Assembly: GCA_040758255.1 (NCBI GenBank)
Contig: JBFLVX010000124.1
Coordinates: 1-6,628, forward strand
Reading direction: 5' to 3'
DNA length: 6,628 nucleotides
Source: JACRPZ01 sp040758255
GTDB lineage: Bacteria; Nitrospirota; Thermodesulfovibrionia; UBA6902
In this document: positions 1 through 6,229 of the stretch, piece by piece
Numbering within the stretch: the first letter of the stretch is position 1
Layout: each line of letters begins with the position of its first letter
The notes under the pieces: model-generated
What the model saw: only the letters and a program-made list of their open reading frames with translations
Databases searched by the model: none
What the model was told of the DNA's origin: nothing
Made by a program: the position numbers and the translations under genes

Positions 1-700
1 ACATGCCACCAGAGCCACAGCATGGGTCATAAACTCTGCCTTTATAAGGTTCTATCATCTCCACAAGGAGCTTAACGACTGACTGAGGTGTGTAGAACTC
101 ACCACCACTTTTACCCTCAGCAGAGGCAAAACGTCCAAGGAAATATTCATATACACGGCCTAAAATATCTTTTGAACGGCTTTCCGCATCTCCAAGTCCA
201 ATAGTTCCGATGAGGTCAATGAGTTCACCTAAAGTATGTTTATCAAGAGTTGGCCGGGCGTAATCTTTTGGAAGCACCCCTTTAAGTGTTTGATTACCTG
301 GCTCTTTCTCAATTGCAAGCATTGCATCATCAACAAGCTTACCTATTTTGGATTGTTTGGCATTAGATTGAAGATACGACCAGCGGGCTTCTTTAGGAAC
401 AAAGAAGATATTTTCAGCAAGATACTCGTCTTTGTCTTCTATAACACCATAACGTGCTTGTTCTTCAGCTACATAGTATTCACTTGAAGATTCTGCTGTC
501 CAGATTTCTAATTGCTTATGACGTTCTTCAAAGGCATCAGAGATGTATTTAAGGAATATAAGACCAAGGACTACATGCTTATACTCGGCAGGGTCCATAT
601 GACCGCGCATCTTGTCAGCAGCCTGCCAGAGCTTTTCTTCAAAACCAAGATTGGCACTGTTAGAATTCTTCTTTTTAGCACTCTTTTTCTGCCTGGCCAT
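1..700 (-). CDS. hsdM: Type I restriction-modification DNA methyltransferase subunit HsdM (N-terminal part, runs off left edge)
   Basis: This is the modification subunit of a type I restriction-modification system. With the specificity subunit HsdS it methylates adenine N6 at the host recognition site using S-adenosylmethionine, and with HsdR it forms the restriction complex. Reading the minus strand from ATG at 700-698 gives 233 open codons to the window edge. Residues 1-15 are a Lys-rich tail. Residues about 18-165 match the helical HsdM N-terminal domain (LWQAADKMRGHMDPAEYKHV, then VLGLIFLKYISDAFEER). Residues about 170-233 begin the N6-methyltransferase domain, with GRVYEYFLGRFA and GGEFYTPQSVVKLL and then motif I, DPCCGSGGM, at residues 225-233. 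The catalytic NPPF motif lies beyond the window. HsdM proteins are usually about 500 residues, so just under half is present. The ribosome binding site is weak (GAG about 4 bases upstream), but this ATG starts the recognisable family N-terminus. No frameshift is seen. hsdS and hsdR would be expected beyond the left edge. Confidence 0.96.
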   Translation of the reverse strand, partial: MARQKKSAKKKNSNSANLGFEEKLWQAADKMRGHMDPAEYKHVVLGLIFLKYISDAFEERHKQLEIWTAESSSEYYVAEEQARYGVIEDKDEYLAENIFFVPKEARWSYLQSNAKQSKIGKLVDDAMLAIEKEPGNQTLKGVLPKDYARPTLDKHTLGELIDLIGTIGLGDAESRSKDILGRVYEYFLGRFASAEGKSGGEFYTPQSVVKLLVEMIEPYKGRVYDPCCGSGGM

Positions 701-722
701 CTATCTCGAGACCCAAAAGATT

Positions 723-752
723 ATTATAAATCTGACCCATCAGCTATACCAA
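723..752 (-). promoter_or_regulatory. Candidate sigma-70 promoter for hsdM
   Basis: On the minus strand a perfect -10 hexamer TATAAT (728-723) lies 18 bases downstream of TTGGTA (752-747), which matches four of six positions of the -35 consensus. Transcription would begin near 716, leaving a leader of roughly 15 bases before the hsdM ATG at 700. The surroundings are AT-rich, so a chance match is possible, but spacing and placement relative to the gene are both suitable. Confidence 0.45.
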
Positions 753-949
753 ATATGAAGCAGTCAAGAAACCTATAGACTATTCTGATTGCCATAATCT
801 CCAATCCGTTCGATAAATCCTTTTTTGTTTTAAATGTATTGTAAAATTTATTGCAGCCCATATAAAGAAAAATTTTCCTTCATCCGCATGTCTTACATCT
901 TCAAGGAGGGTCGAATTTTTTTAAATTCTTTTTACAAAAGCAAATTTTC

Positions 950-965
950 TCAGAAAAATTTCTGA
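950..965. repeat. Perfect 7-2-7 palindrome, operator-like
   Basis: TCAGAAAAATTTCTGA consists of two perfect 7-base arms (TCAGAAA and TTTCTGA) around a 2-base centre. A second overlapping inverted repeat, AAATTTT/AAAATTT, shares part of it. A two-base centre is too short for an RNA hairpin loop at full stem length, so dimeric protein binding to DNA is the likelier explanation if it is functional. It lies about 94 bases before the release-factor-like start and 250 bases from hsdM, so it could serve either gene. AT-rich DNA produces such palindromes by chance fairly often. Confidence 0.4.
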
Positions 966-1058
966 ATAATCTTTCCTGTGGAATCTCGTTTTCGTTAAGT
1001 AATCAATGAAATAAGAAGCTAAAATGTAATAATATTATAGACAACAAGCAGAATATTT

Positions 1059-1433
1059 ATGATTACCTTTGCAGTTAGCGAAGAAAAAAATAAATGGCTC
1101 AGGGAAAGAATGGCGGCCCTCGGTATTTACGAAAGAGATATAGAGGAGAAGTTTGTTCGATCGACGGGAAGGGGCGGTCAGAAGGTCAACAAGACATCGA
1201 CCTGCGTTTATATAAAACATATTCCAACAGGGATAGAAGTTAAAAATATGAAGGAAAGAAGCCAGTCCATAAACCGTTTCCTTGCCCGCCGGGAACTCGT
1301 AAAAAGGATAGAGAAGCTCTCCAGGCAGTTAACTTCCGAAGACATGAGGATTAAAAAGATTAAGCGGCAGAAACTGAAAAGGGAGAAAAGGGCAGAATTT
1401 AAATATGGTAAAGTATCCAGCGATTTAGAATAA
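1059..1433 (+). CDS. Stand-alone peptide chain release factor domain protein (GGQ-containing, probable ribosome-rescue factor)
   Basis: This 124-residue protein contains essentially only the peptidyl-tRNA hydrolysis domain of class I release factors (RF-1 domain). It lacks the domains that read stop codons. The signature is at residues 33-51, VRSTGRGGQKVNKTSTCVY, with the catalytic GGQ at 39-41. This is followed by the family segment HIPTGIEVKNMKERSQSINR (54-73) and RFLARRELVKRIE. The C-terminal tail, about 95-117, is very basic, like the ribosome-binding tail of ArfB. The HIPTGIEVK...RSQSINR pattern is closer to the mitochondrial C12orf65/MTRFR type than to classical ArfB. By family it should release peptides from stalled ribosomes or split 50S subunits; that role is inferred. 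Arg38 replaces the Pro common in SGPGGQ. The ATG at 1059 has no strong ribosome binding site. An alternative ATG at 1110 would remove the N-terminal helix, so the first is preferred. It is separated from the efflux operon by about 100 bases with its own promoter, and is probably independent of it. Confidence 0.88.
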   Translation: MITFAVSEEKNKWLRERMAALGIYERDIEEKFVRSTGRGGQKVNKTSTCVYIKHIPTGIEVKNMKERSQSINRFLARRELVKRIEKLSRQLTSEDMRIKKIKRQKLKREKRAEFKYGKVSSDLE

Positions 1434-1480
1434 AAGAATTCGCGCCATTCATTCTGCTCAATTGCCCCTTTTCGGATGTA

Positions 1481-1494
1481 AGTAAGCACTTACT
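1481..1494. promoter_or_regulatory. Operator-like palindrome upstream of the efflux operon
   Basis: AGTAAGCACTTACT has perfect 6-base arms (AGTAAG/CTTACT) around a 2-base centre. An extra GTAA at 1478-1481 creates an overlapping second inverted repeat, GTAAGT-AAGC-ACTTAC (1478-1493). The element ends 6 bases before the extended -10 and covers the position where a -35 box would sit, so a bound protein should block RNA polymerase. TetR-family repressors commonly control RND pumps through such sites, but no regulator gene is in the window, so the family is a guess. Alternatively, the overlapping repeat could form a 6-bp RNA hairpin followed by TCTTTCT, a weak terminator for the upstream gene. 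Confidence 0.5.
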
Positions 1495-1499
1495 CTTTC

Positions 1500-1508
1500 T
1501 GATATAAT
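1500..1508 (+). promoter_or_regulatory. Extended -10 promoter of the efflux operon
   Basis: TGATATAAT combines the extended -10 dinucleotide TG (1500-1501), one spacer base and a perfect TATAAT (1503-1508). No good -35 hexamer lies 16-18 bases upstream, because the palindrome occupies that place. Extended -10 promoters can work without a strong -35. Predicted initiation near 1515 gives a leader of about 19 bases before the ATG at 1534. Confidence 0.6.
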
Positions 1509-1523
1509 AAATTAACTAAAATT

Positions 1524-1530
1524 GGAAAGG
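1524..1530 (+). promoter_or_regulatory. Ribosome binding site deciding the adaptor start
   Basis: The purine run GGAAAGG, 3 bases before ATG 1534, supports that ATG as the start. An in-frame TTG at 1522 would add four residues, but it lies upstream of this purine run and only about 7 bases from the predicted transcription start, so it is unlikely to be used. Confidence 0.6.
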
Positions 1531-1533
1531 AAG

Positions 1534-2658
1534 ATGACTCTAAAATTTAAAAATGTAGTTCTTTTCTCTTTCTCTCTGATAATGATGGTTTTCCTGTCTG
1601 CCTGTCAGCGGGAAAAATCAGCACAGCCCTCTAAACCTGCTGTTCCGGTGACATCAGCTATAGTGATCCAAAAAACCGTCCCCGTACAGGTTCGTGCGAT
1701 CGGGAATGTTGAAGCCTATTCCACCATATCGGTTAAATCTCAAATAGAAGGGCAACTCATCAGCGTCCATTTCAAGGAAGGCCAGGACGTTAAAAAGGGT
1801 GACCTGCTTTTCACAATCGATCCGCGTCCCTACGAGGCGGCACTCAAACAGGCGGAAGCAAACCTCGCCAAGGATACTGCACAGCTTGAAAATGCCCGGG
1901 TGGAAGCCCGTCGTTATGAAGAGCTCGTCAGAAAGGGTTATATAGCCCAGGAGCAGTATGACCAGATTCGTACGAATGCTGCTACTCTTGAGGCAACAGT
2001 TAACGCTGATAAGGCACTGTTTGAAAATGCCCGGTTGCAATTGAAATACTGCTTTATTTACTCGCCCATTAGCGGTAGAACCGGTAATCTAATAGCCAAT
2101 CAGGGGAATCTGATTAAGGCCAATGCCGACAATCCGATGGTGACCATTAACCAGATTCAGCCTATCTATGTGACTTTTTCGGTGCCAGAGCAGTATCTCT
2201 CAGAGATAAAGAGGTATATGTCGGCCGGAAAGGTAAAGGTTGAAGCTTCAAAAACGGAGGGTGATATTCATCCTGAAGAAGGGATATTAACCTTTGTGGA
2301 CAATGCGGTGGATACAACTACCGGGACGATAAAGCTGAAGGCAACCTTTGACAATAAAGAAAGACACCTCTGGCCCGGACAGTTTGTTGACGTGGTTATA
2401 ACGCTTACGACACAGCCAAAGGCTGTTGTTGTTCCATCGCAGGCTGTCCAGACGGGACAGAAAGGGCAGTCTGTCTTTGTTATAAAAAAGGATCTTACCG
2501 TTGAGTTCCGCCCTGTTGTTATTTCCAGGACGATCGATGGCGAAGCCGTCGTCCAGGAGGGACTCCAGCCAGGAGATGAGGTAGTGACGGACGGACAGCT
2601 TCGGCTCGTTCCCGGAGCCAAGGTGGAAATAAAAGGCCGGACTGAGAGCGCCAAGTAA
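1534..2658 (+). CDS. RND efflux periplasmic adaptor (membrane fusion protein), MdtA/AcrA-like lipoprotein
   Basis: This is the periplasmic adaptor that joins the inner-membrane RND pump to an outer-membrane channel. With the ATG at 1534 the protein is 374 residues, normal for the family. Residues 1-23 form a lipoprotein signal peptide (KFK, hydrophobic core, lipobox LSAC) with acylation predicted at Cys24. A lipoyl-like half-motif lies at about 55-98 (GNVEAYSTISVKSQIEGQL, then FKEGQDVKKGDLLFTIDPRPY). Residues about 100-170 form the coiled-coil hairpin (QAEANLAKDTAQLENARVEA). The second lipoyl half begins at about 175 (YSPISGRTGNL). A beta-barrel covers about 205-295 (PIYVTFSVPEQYL and LWPGQFVDV), and the membrane-proximal domain about 297-367 (VVVPSQAVQ, GLQPGDEVV). 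The TAA stop overlaps the ATG of the pump gene by one base, indicating co-translation. MdtA-type is the closest match I recognise; the substrate cannot be read from the sequence. A palindrome at the promoter suggests repressor control. Confidence 0.95.
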   Translation: MTLKFKNVVLFSFSLIMMVFLSACQREKSAQPSKPAVPVTSAIVIQKTVPVQVRAIGNVEAYSTISVKSQIEGQLISVHFKEGQDVKKGDLLFTIDPRPYEAALKQAEANLAKDTAQLENARVEARRYEELVRKGYIAQEQYDQIRTNAATLEATVNADKALFENARLQLKYCFIYSPISGRTGNLIANQGNLIKANADNPMVTINQIQPIYVTFSVPEQYLSEIKRYMSAGKVKVEASKTEGDIHPEEGILTFVDNAVDTTTGTIKLKATFDNKERHLWPGQFVDVVITLTTQPKAVVVPSQAVQTGQKGQSVFVIKKDLTVEFRPVVISRTIDGEAVVQEGLQPGDEVVTDGQLRLVPGAKVEIKGRTESAK

Positions 2659-5600
2659 TGAACATATCCGAACTCTTTATACGCAGGCCGGTCATGACTT
2701 CCCTCGTCATGCTGGCTATTCTTCTTTTTGGCATAATCGGGTATAAGCTATTGCCGGTGAGCGATCTACCCAATGTGGATTTTCCAACCATTCTTGTATC
2801 AGCAATTCTTCCGGGTGCCAGCCCTGAAACTATGGCCTCTGCTGTGGCAACACCTCTTGAACGGCAATTCTCTACTATCGCCGGTCTTGATTCCATGACC
2901 TCTACCAGTGGTCAGGGTGTTACTCAGATTACCTTACAATTTAACTTGAGCAGGAATATCGACGCCGCGGCCCAGGACGTCCAGGCAATGATAGCCAAGG
3001 CATCCCGTCAGCTGCCGCCCGAGATGCCGACTCCTCCTTCTTACCAGAAGGTCAATCCTGCTGATCAGCCCGTTATCTATCTCGCTCTGAGTTCTCCAAC
3101 TCTCCCCCTTTCGACTGTGAATGAATATGCGGATACGCTCATTGCCCAGCGCGTCTCGATGGTGAGTGGCGTGGCGCAGGTCCAGATCTTCGGTTCTCAG
3201 AAGTATGCGGTGAGAGCCCAGCTCGATCCGGATGCCCTCGCATCACGCGGAATAGGAATAGATGAGGTGGCAAGTGCCATACAGAAGGGAAATGTGAACC
3301 TGCCGACAGGAACGTTATGGGGAAAAGACAAGGCATTCACCGTGCAGGCCACGGGACAGCTTTATAACGCTGCGGCCTATCGCCCCCTGATAGTGGCCTA
3401 CCGTAACGGCTCTCCTGTAAGACTCGATGAACTCGGCAGGGTCATTGACAGCGTTGAAAACGACAAGGTGGCGAACTGGTATAACAATACCCGGTCCATT
3501 GTTCTTGCCATCCAGCGACAGCCCGGTACCAATACGGTTGAAGTAGTAGATTCTATAAAAAGCCTCCTGCCAACCTTCCGGGCGCAGATGCCTGCTTCAG
3601 TCGACTTGAATATTCTTTATGATCGTTCTGTCTCGATACGCAACTCGGTCAACGACGTTAAGTTCACGCTTTTTCTTGCTATCTGCTTAGTGGTTATGGT
3701 CATTTTCCTTTTCTTGCGAAATCTCTCAGCAACGATCATCCCGAGTCTTGCACTCCCTACATCAATTATCTTTACCTTTGCTGTAATGTATCTTCTTGGA
3801 TATAGTCTTGACAACCTCTCTTTGATGGCCTTGATCCTTGCTGTCGGCTTTGTTGTGGATGATGCCATTGTCATGCTGGAGAATATCGTCCGCCATATGG
3901 AAAAAGGGGAGGGAGTCCTCCAGGCAGCCCTTGGAGGCTCCAAAGAAATAGGATTCACCATTTTATCCATGACCCTTTCCCTCGTCGCGGTCTTCATACC
4001 CGTTCTCTTCATGGGCGGGATCCTGGGACGTTTGCTCCACGAATTTGCGGTGACCATAGGCGTGGCGATCCTTGTCTCCGGTTTTGTATCCTTGAGCCTT
4101 ACCCCTATGCTATGCAGCCGGTTTCTCCGTCATGCCACTACTCAAAGACACGGCCGCCTCTACGTTGCCTCCGAGCGATTTTTCAAAGGTATGCTACAGG
4201 CTTATGAATGGAGTCTCAAGGGTGTATTGCGGCACAGGAGGACTACGATGATAATCACAGGTCTTACCCTGGTGGCCACTGTATATTTCTTTGGTGCCAT
4301 TCCGAAGGGGTTTCTTCCGAGCGAAGATACCGGCCAGATCTTCGCCTTTACCGAGGCTCAAGAGGGTATTTCCTTTGAGTCCATGGTGAAACACCAGCGG
4401 GAATTAGCTGAAATTGTGAGCAAAGATCCAAATGTCGATTCCTTCATGTCTGCGGTCGGAGCGAGCGGCATCAGCGTTGCCAGCAATTCCGGGCGCATGT
4501 TCATCCGGCTGAAACCCCGTTCGGAACGGCGTCTGAGTGCAGACGAGATTATCCAGGAGCTACGGCCGAAAGTCGCCAGGGTAGTCGGGATCAATATGTT
4601 TATGCAGAACCTTCCCCCTATTCGTATCGGAGGTCAGCTGACAAAGAGCCAATATCAATTTACCCTGCAGAGCCCTGACACAAAGGAACTTTACCAGTAT
4701 GCAGCCGAACTTGAATCAAAGATGCGTGCCCTGCCGCAACTTCAGGATGTGACAAGCGATCTGCAGATCAAAAACCCCCAGGTGAATGTAGAGATTGACC
4801 GAGACAAGGCATCAGCCTTTGGAGTTTCGGCCCAGCAGATAGAATTCGCCCTCGGTTCCTCTTACGGATCACAGCAGGTATCGACCATATATGCACCAAA
4901 CAATCAGTATCAGGTCATCATGGAAGTGGAACCACAATACCAGAGGGAACCGTTTGCATTATCCCTACTCTATATCAGGTCATCATCAGGGAAACCTGTT
5001 CCTCTGAATGCCGTGACCAGACTGACTCAGGACGTAGGTCCGCTTTCCGTAAACCATCTGGGGCAGTTGCCTGCTGTTACACTTTCCTTTAACCTCAGGC
5101 CAGGTGTAGCTCTCGGCGATGCAGTCTCGGCCGTGAACAAACTAGAGCGAGCCACTCTCCCCCAGACGATAAGTACCAGTTTCCAGGGCACTGCCCAGGC
5201 TTTCCAGACATCAATGCAAGGTCTCTGGCTTCTATTAATTATGGCGATCCTGGTCATTTATATAGTCCTCGGTATCCTTTACGAAAGCTTCATCCATCCT
5301 CTGACCATCCTTTCGGGACTTCCCGCAGCAGGGTTCGGTGCCCTGTTGACTCTCCTCCTGTTTCACATGGATCTGAACATTTACGCGTTTGTCGGTGTTA
5401 TCATGCTAGTCGGCCTTGTGAAAAAGAACGGTATTATGATGATCGATTTTGCCCTTGCTGCCCAGAGAGGCGAAGGAAAGAATGCTGTTGATGCAATCTA
5501 CGAGGGATGTGTGATCAGGTTCCGTCCCATTATGATGACGACCATGTCCGCCCTCATGGCTACTTTGCCTATTGCCCTTGGTTTTGGTGCCGGTGCAGAA

Positions 5601-5747
5601 TCACGCCGCCCCTTAGGCCTTGCAGTGGTCGGCGGCCTTCTGGTTTCACAGGTGTTAACTCTTTACGTAACTCCCGTTTTTTATCTTTATATGGAAGCTT
5701 TCCATGAAAAAGTGAGCAACTGGTTTAAAAAGCGCAAACATGGGTAG
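2658..5747 (+). CDS. RND-family inner-membrane efflux pump, MdtB/MdtC-like (HAE-1 type)
   Basis: This is a proton-driven exporter of the resistance-nodulation-division superfamily, expected to work as a trimer with the upstream adaptor and a TolC-type channel. Its 1029 residues are full family length. TM1 lies at about 10-30 after the typical start MNISELFIRRPV, and the first periplasmic porter region spans about 31-336. TM2-TM6 fall at about 337-354, 360-380, 385-410, 433-456 and 463-485, and TM7 at about 529-547. A second periplasmic region (about 550-852) is followed by TM8-TM12 from about 853 to 1010. The proton-relay Asp pair is in TM4 (GFVVDDAIVMLENIVRHM; D401 and D402). The partner Lys is in TM10 (VGLVKKNGIMMIDFA; K923 aligns with AcrB K940). 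All core relay residues visible here are intact, so the pump looks functional. It carries the MdtBC/MuxBC-like region GILYESFIHPLTILSGLPAA. Only one pump gene is present, so a homotrimer is expected, unlike the MdtB2C heterotrimer. Substrates are unknown. Confidence 0.97.
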   Translation: MNISELFIRRPVMTSLVMLAILLFGIIGYKLLPVSDLPNVDFPTILVSAILPGASPETMASAVATPLERQFSTIAGLDSMTSTSGQGVTQITLQFNLSRNIDAAAQDVQAMIAKASRQLPPEMPTPPSYQKVNPADQPVIYLALSSPTLPLSTVNEYADTLIAQRVSMVSGVAQVQIFGSQKYAVRAQLDPDALASRGIGIDEVASAIQKGNVNLPTGTLWGKDKAFTVQATGQLYNAAAYRPLIVAYRNGSPVRLDELGRVIDSVENDKVANWYNNTRSIVLAIQRQPGTNTVEVVDSIKSLLPTFRAQMPASVDLNILYDRSVSIRNSVNDVKFTLFLAICLVVMVIFLFLRNLSATIIPSLALPTSIIFTFAVMYLLGYSLDNLSLMALILAVGFVVDDAIVMLENIVRHMEKGEGVLQAALGGSKEIGFTILSMTLSLVAVFIPVLFMGGILGRLLHEFAVTIGVAILVSGFVSLSLTPMLCSRFLRHATTQRHGRLYVASERFFKGMLQAYEWSLKGVLRHRRTTMIITGLTLVATVYFFGAIPKGFLPSEDTGQIFAFTEAQEGISFESMVKHQRELAEIVSKDPNVDSFMSAVGASGISVASNSGRMFIRLKPRSERRLSADEIIQELRPKVARVVGINMFMQNLPPIRIGGQLTKSQYQFTLQSPDTKELYQYAAELESKMRALPQLQDVTSDLQIKNPQVNVEIDRDKASAFGVSAQQIEFALGSSYGSQQVSTIYAPNNQYQVIMEVEPQYQREPFALSLLYIRSSSGKPVPLNAVTRLTQDVGPLSVNHLGQLPAVTLSFNLRPGVALGDAVSAVNKLERATLPQTISTSFQGTAQAFQTSMQGLWLLLIMAILVIYIVLGILYESFIHPLTILSGLPAAGFGALLTLLLFHMDLNIYAFVGVIMLVGLVKKNGIMMIDFALAAQRGEGKNAVDAIYEGCVIRFRPIMMTTMSALMATLPIALGFGAGAESRRPLGLAVVGGLLVSQVLTLYVTPVFYLYMEAFHEKVSNWFKKRKHG

Positions 5748-5853
5748 AGAGTCTGATAACATAGTTGTAAAAGTAATGTTTTCACACAAGTTGTCATTAT
5801 CTTGAAAATATGATCTGTTGCATATTCACTCAAAACCTCTTATAGGATAAACA

Positions 5854-5888
5854 CTTACAAAAAAAAGAGCCAAAGTCTTACAAAAAAA
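5854..5888. repeat. Pair of direct repeats CTTACAAAAAAA
   Basis: The 12-base word CTTACAAAAAAA occurs at 5854-5865 and again at 5877-5888, 23 bases apart start to start, or about two helical turns. The core CTTAC also occurs in the pump operator (1489-1493). The repeats lie 110-145 bases upstream of the small Cys-rich gene. They could be a paired activator or repressor site or A-tract bending, or simply chance in AT-rich DNA. Confidence 0.35.
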
Positions 5889-5982
5889 TCAGACATATGC
5901 CGATACCATCCAGCTCATTCTTTTGTTATTTATAAAGTAAGATGTTAGACAGTGAGTTTTTTATAAAAGGAAGAAAACCATT

Positions 5983-5990
5983 AAAGGAGG
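5983..5990 (+). promoter_or_regulatory. Very strong ribosome binding site for the 58-residue gene
   Basis: AAAGGAGG lies 7 bases before ATG 5998. It is a near-complete match to the anti-Shine-Dalgarno sequence at ideal spacing, and the best ribosome binding site in the window. It is the main evidence, with the cysteine pattern, that the short frame downstream is a real and well-translated gene. Confidence 0.85.
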
Positions 5991-5997
5991 AAACAAA

Positions 5998-6174
5998 ATG
6001 AAATGCCCGCATCTTATACTATGGGTAACCTTTGCCTGCAATGCCCGGGATGAGCTCTATTTCCCAAGCCCTTTTCAACTCCAGGAATACTGCAAGCAAA
6101 AGCAGCATAAAAAATGCCCCTTTTATTTGATAATACCCGAGGGATCTTATGAATGGGATTACTGTCTCTCATAA
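5998..6174 (+). CDS. Small five-cysteine protein, possible metal-binding, function unknown
   Basis: A 58-residue open frame runs from ATG 5998 to TAA 6172-6174. It has cysteines at 3, 14, 32, 40 and 56, histidines at 5 and 37, and is rich in aromatic residues. The order CPH...C...LQEYCKQKQHKKCPFY resembles short cytoplasmic Cys-rich proteins I recall from anaerobic Desulfobacterota and Nitrospirota: an N-terminal CP/C pair, then an EYC...H..CP(F/L)Y segment. I cannot name the family and do not assign a function. The Cys/His spacing could bind zinc or an Fe-S centre; this is inference. No strong signal peptide is seen, although residues 6-13 are hydrophobic. Its ribosome binding site is very strong. 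The next gene, a response regulator, starts 55 bases later on the same strand with no terminator between, so co-transcription is plausible. Confidence 0.72.
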   Translation: MKCPHLILWVTFACNARDELYFPSPFQLQEYCKQKQHKKCPFYLIIPEGSYEWDYCLS

Positions 6175-6229
6175 AGGGAACCGGTGAAACCACGGAAAGA
6201 ATAAAGTTTTCAGAAAAGAAGAAATTAGG

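Larger units (their letters stand above)
701..1058. other. AT-rich divergent intergenic region between hsdM and the release-factor-like gene
   Basis: About 360 bases separate two divergently transcribed genes. The stretch is clearly richer in A and T than either neighbour, with many A- and T-tracts (for example around 821-831, 915-935 and 941-961). It holds the candidate hsdM promoter and a perfect palindrome at 950-965. A promoter for the rightward gene is not clear: TGTAATAAT at 1025-1033 resembles an extended -10 with a mismatched first base, and TATTAT lies at 1033-1038, but neither has a convincing -35. A 45-codon minus-strand open frame at 861-724 has no convincing ribosome binding site or recognisable product, so I do not call it a gene. 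No tRNA, known RNA element or clear terminator is seen. Confidence 0.7.
5748..5997. other. AT-rich intergenic region after the efflux operon
   Basis: This 250-base stretch has no convincing gene. There is no strong GC-rich hairpin with a T-run, so the efflux operon's terminator is not evident; AATATG/CATATT (5807-5812 and 5821-5826, 8-base loop) is weak. A 12-base direct repeat lies at 5854-5888. Upstream of the small downstream gene, TTGTTA (5923-5928) and several TATAAA-like hexamers (5931-5936, 5962-5967) occur, but no pair has both good sequence and good spacing, so I cannot place the promoter. The low GC content resembles that of the 701-1058 gap. Confidence 0.6.

Noticed and set aside
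236..778. Two plus-strand open frames (236-487 and 512-778)
   Set aside because: Both lie antisense to the clear hsdM coding sequence or run from it into the intergenic region, and show no protein family features.
724..861. Minus-strand 45-codon open frame (begins MGCNKFYNTF) upstream of hsdM
   Set aside because: The nearest purine-rich stretch is too far from the ATG, the product is unrecognisable, and the frame overlaps the candidate hsdM promoter. It is more likely chance in AT-rich DNA, though a leader peptide cannot be excluded.
903..910. AAGGAGGG, a perfect Shine-Dalgarno-like sequence in the intergenic gap
   Set aside because: No ATG, GTG or TTG follows at a usable distance, and the frame from the nearest ATT closes after 16 codons.
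1208..1489. Minus-strand open frame across the release-factor-like gene and its downstream gap
   Set aside because: It is antisense to a confidently identified gene, has no recognisable domain, and would overlap the efflux operator region.
1522..1533. TTG start adding four residues to the adaptor protein
   Set aside because: It lies upstream of the purine-rich ribosome binding site and very near the predicted transcription start. ATG 1534 gives a standard lipoprotein signal peptide.
5507..5707. Plus-strand 66-codon frame inside the 3' end of the pump gene
   Set aside because: It is an out-of-frame shadow within the conserved TM11-TM12 region of the RND pump.
5753..5801. Possible rho-independent terminator after the pump gene
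   Set aside because: The best pairings (GATAA/TTATC and AAAA/TTTT) are short, AT-only and interrupted, with no following T-run.
5854..5888. CRISPR-like repeat
   Set aside because: Only two 12-base units with an 11-base gap are present, made mainly of A-tracts, with no further copies.
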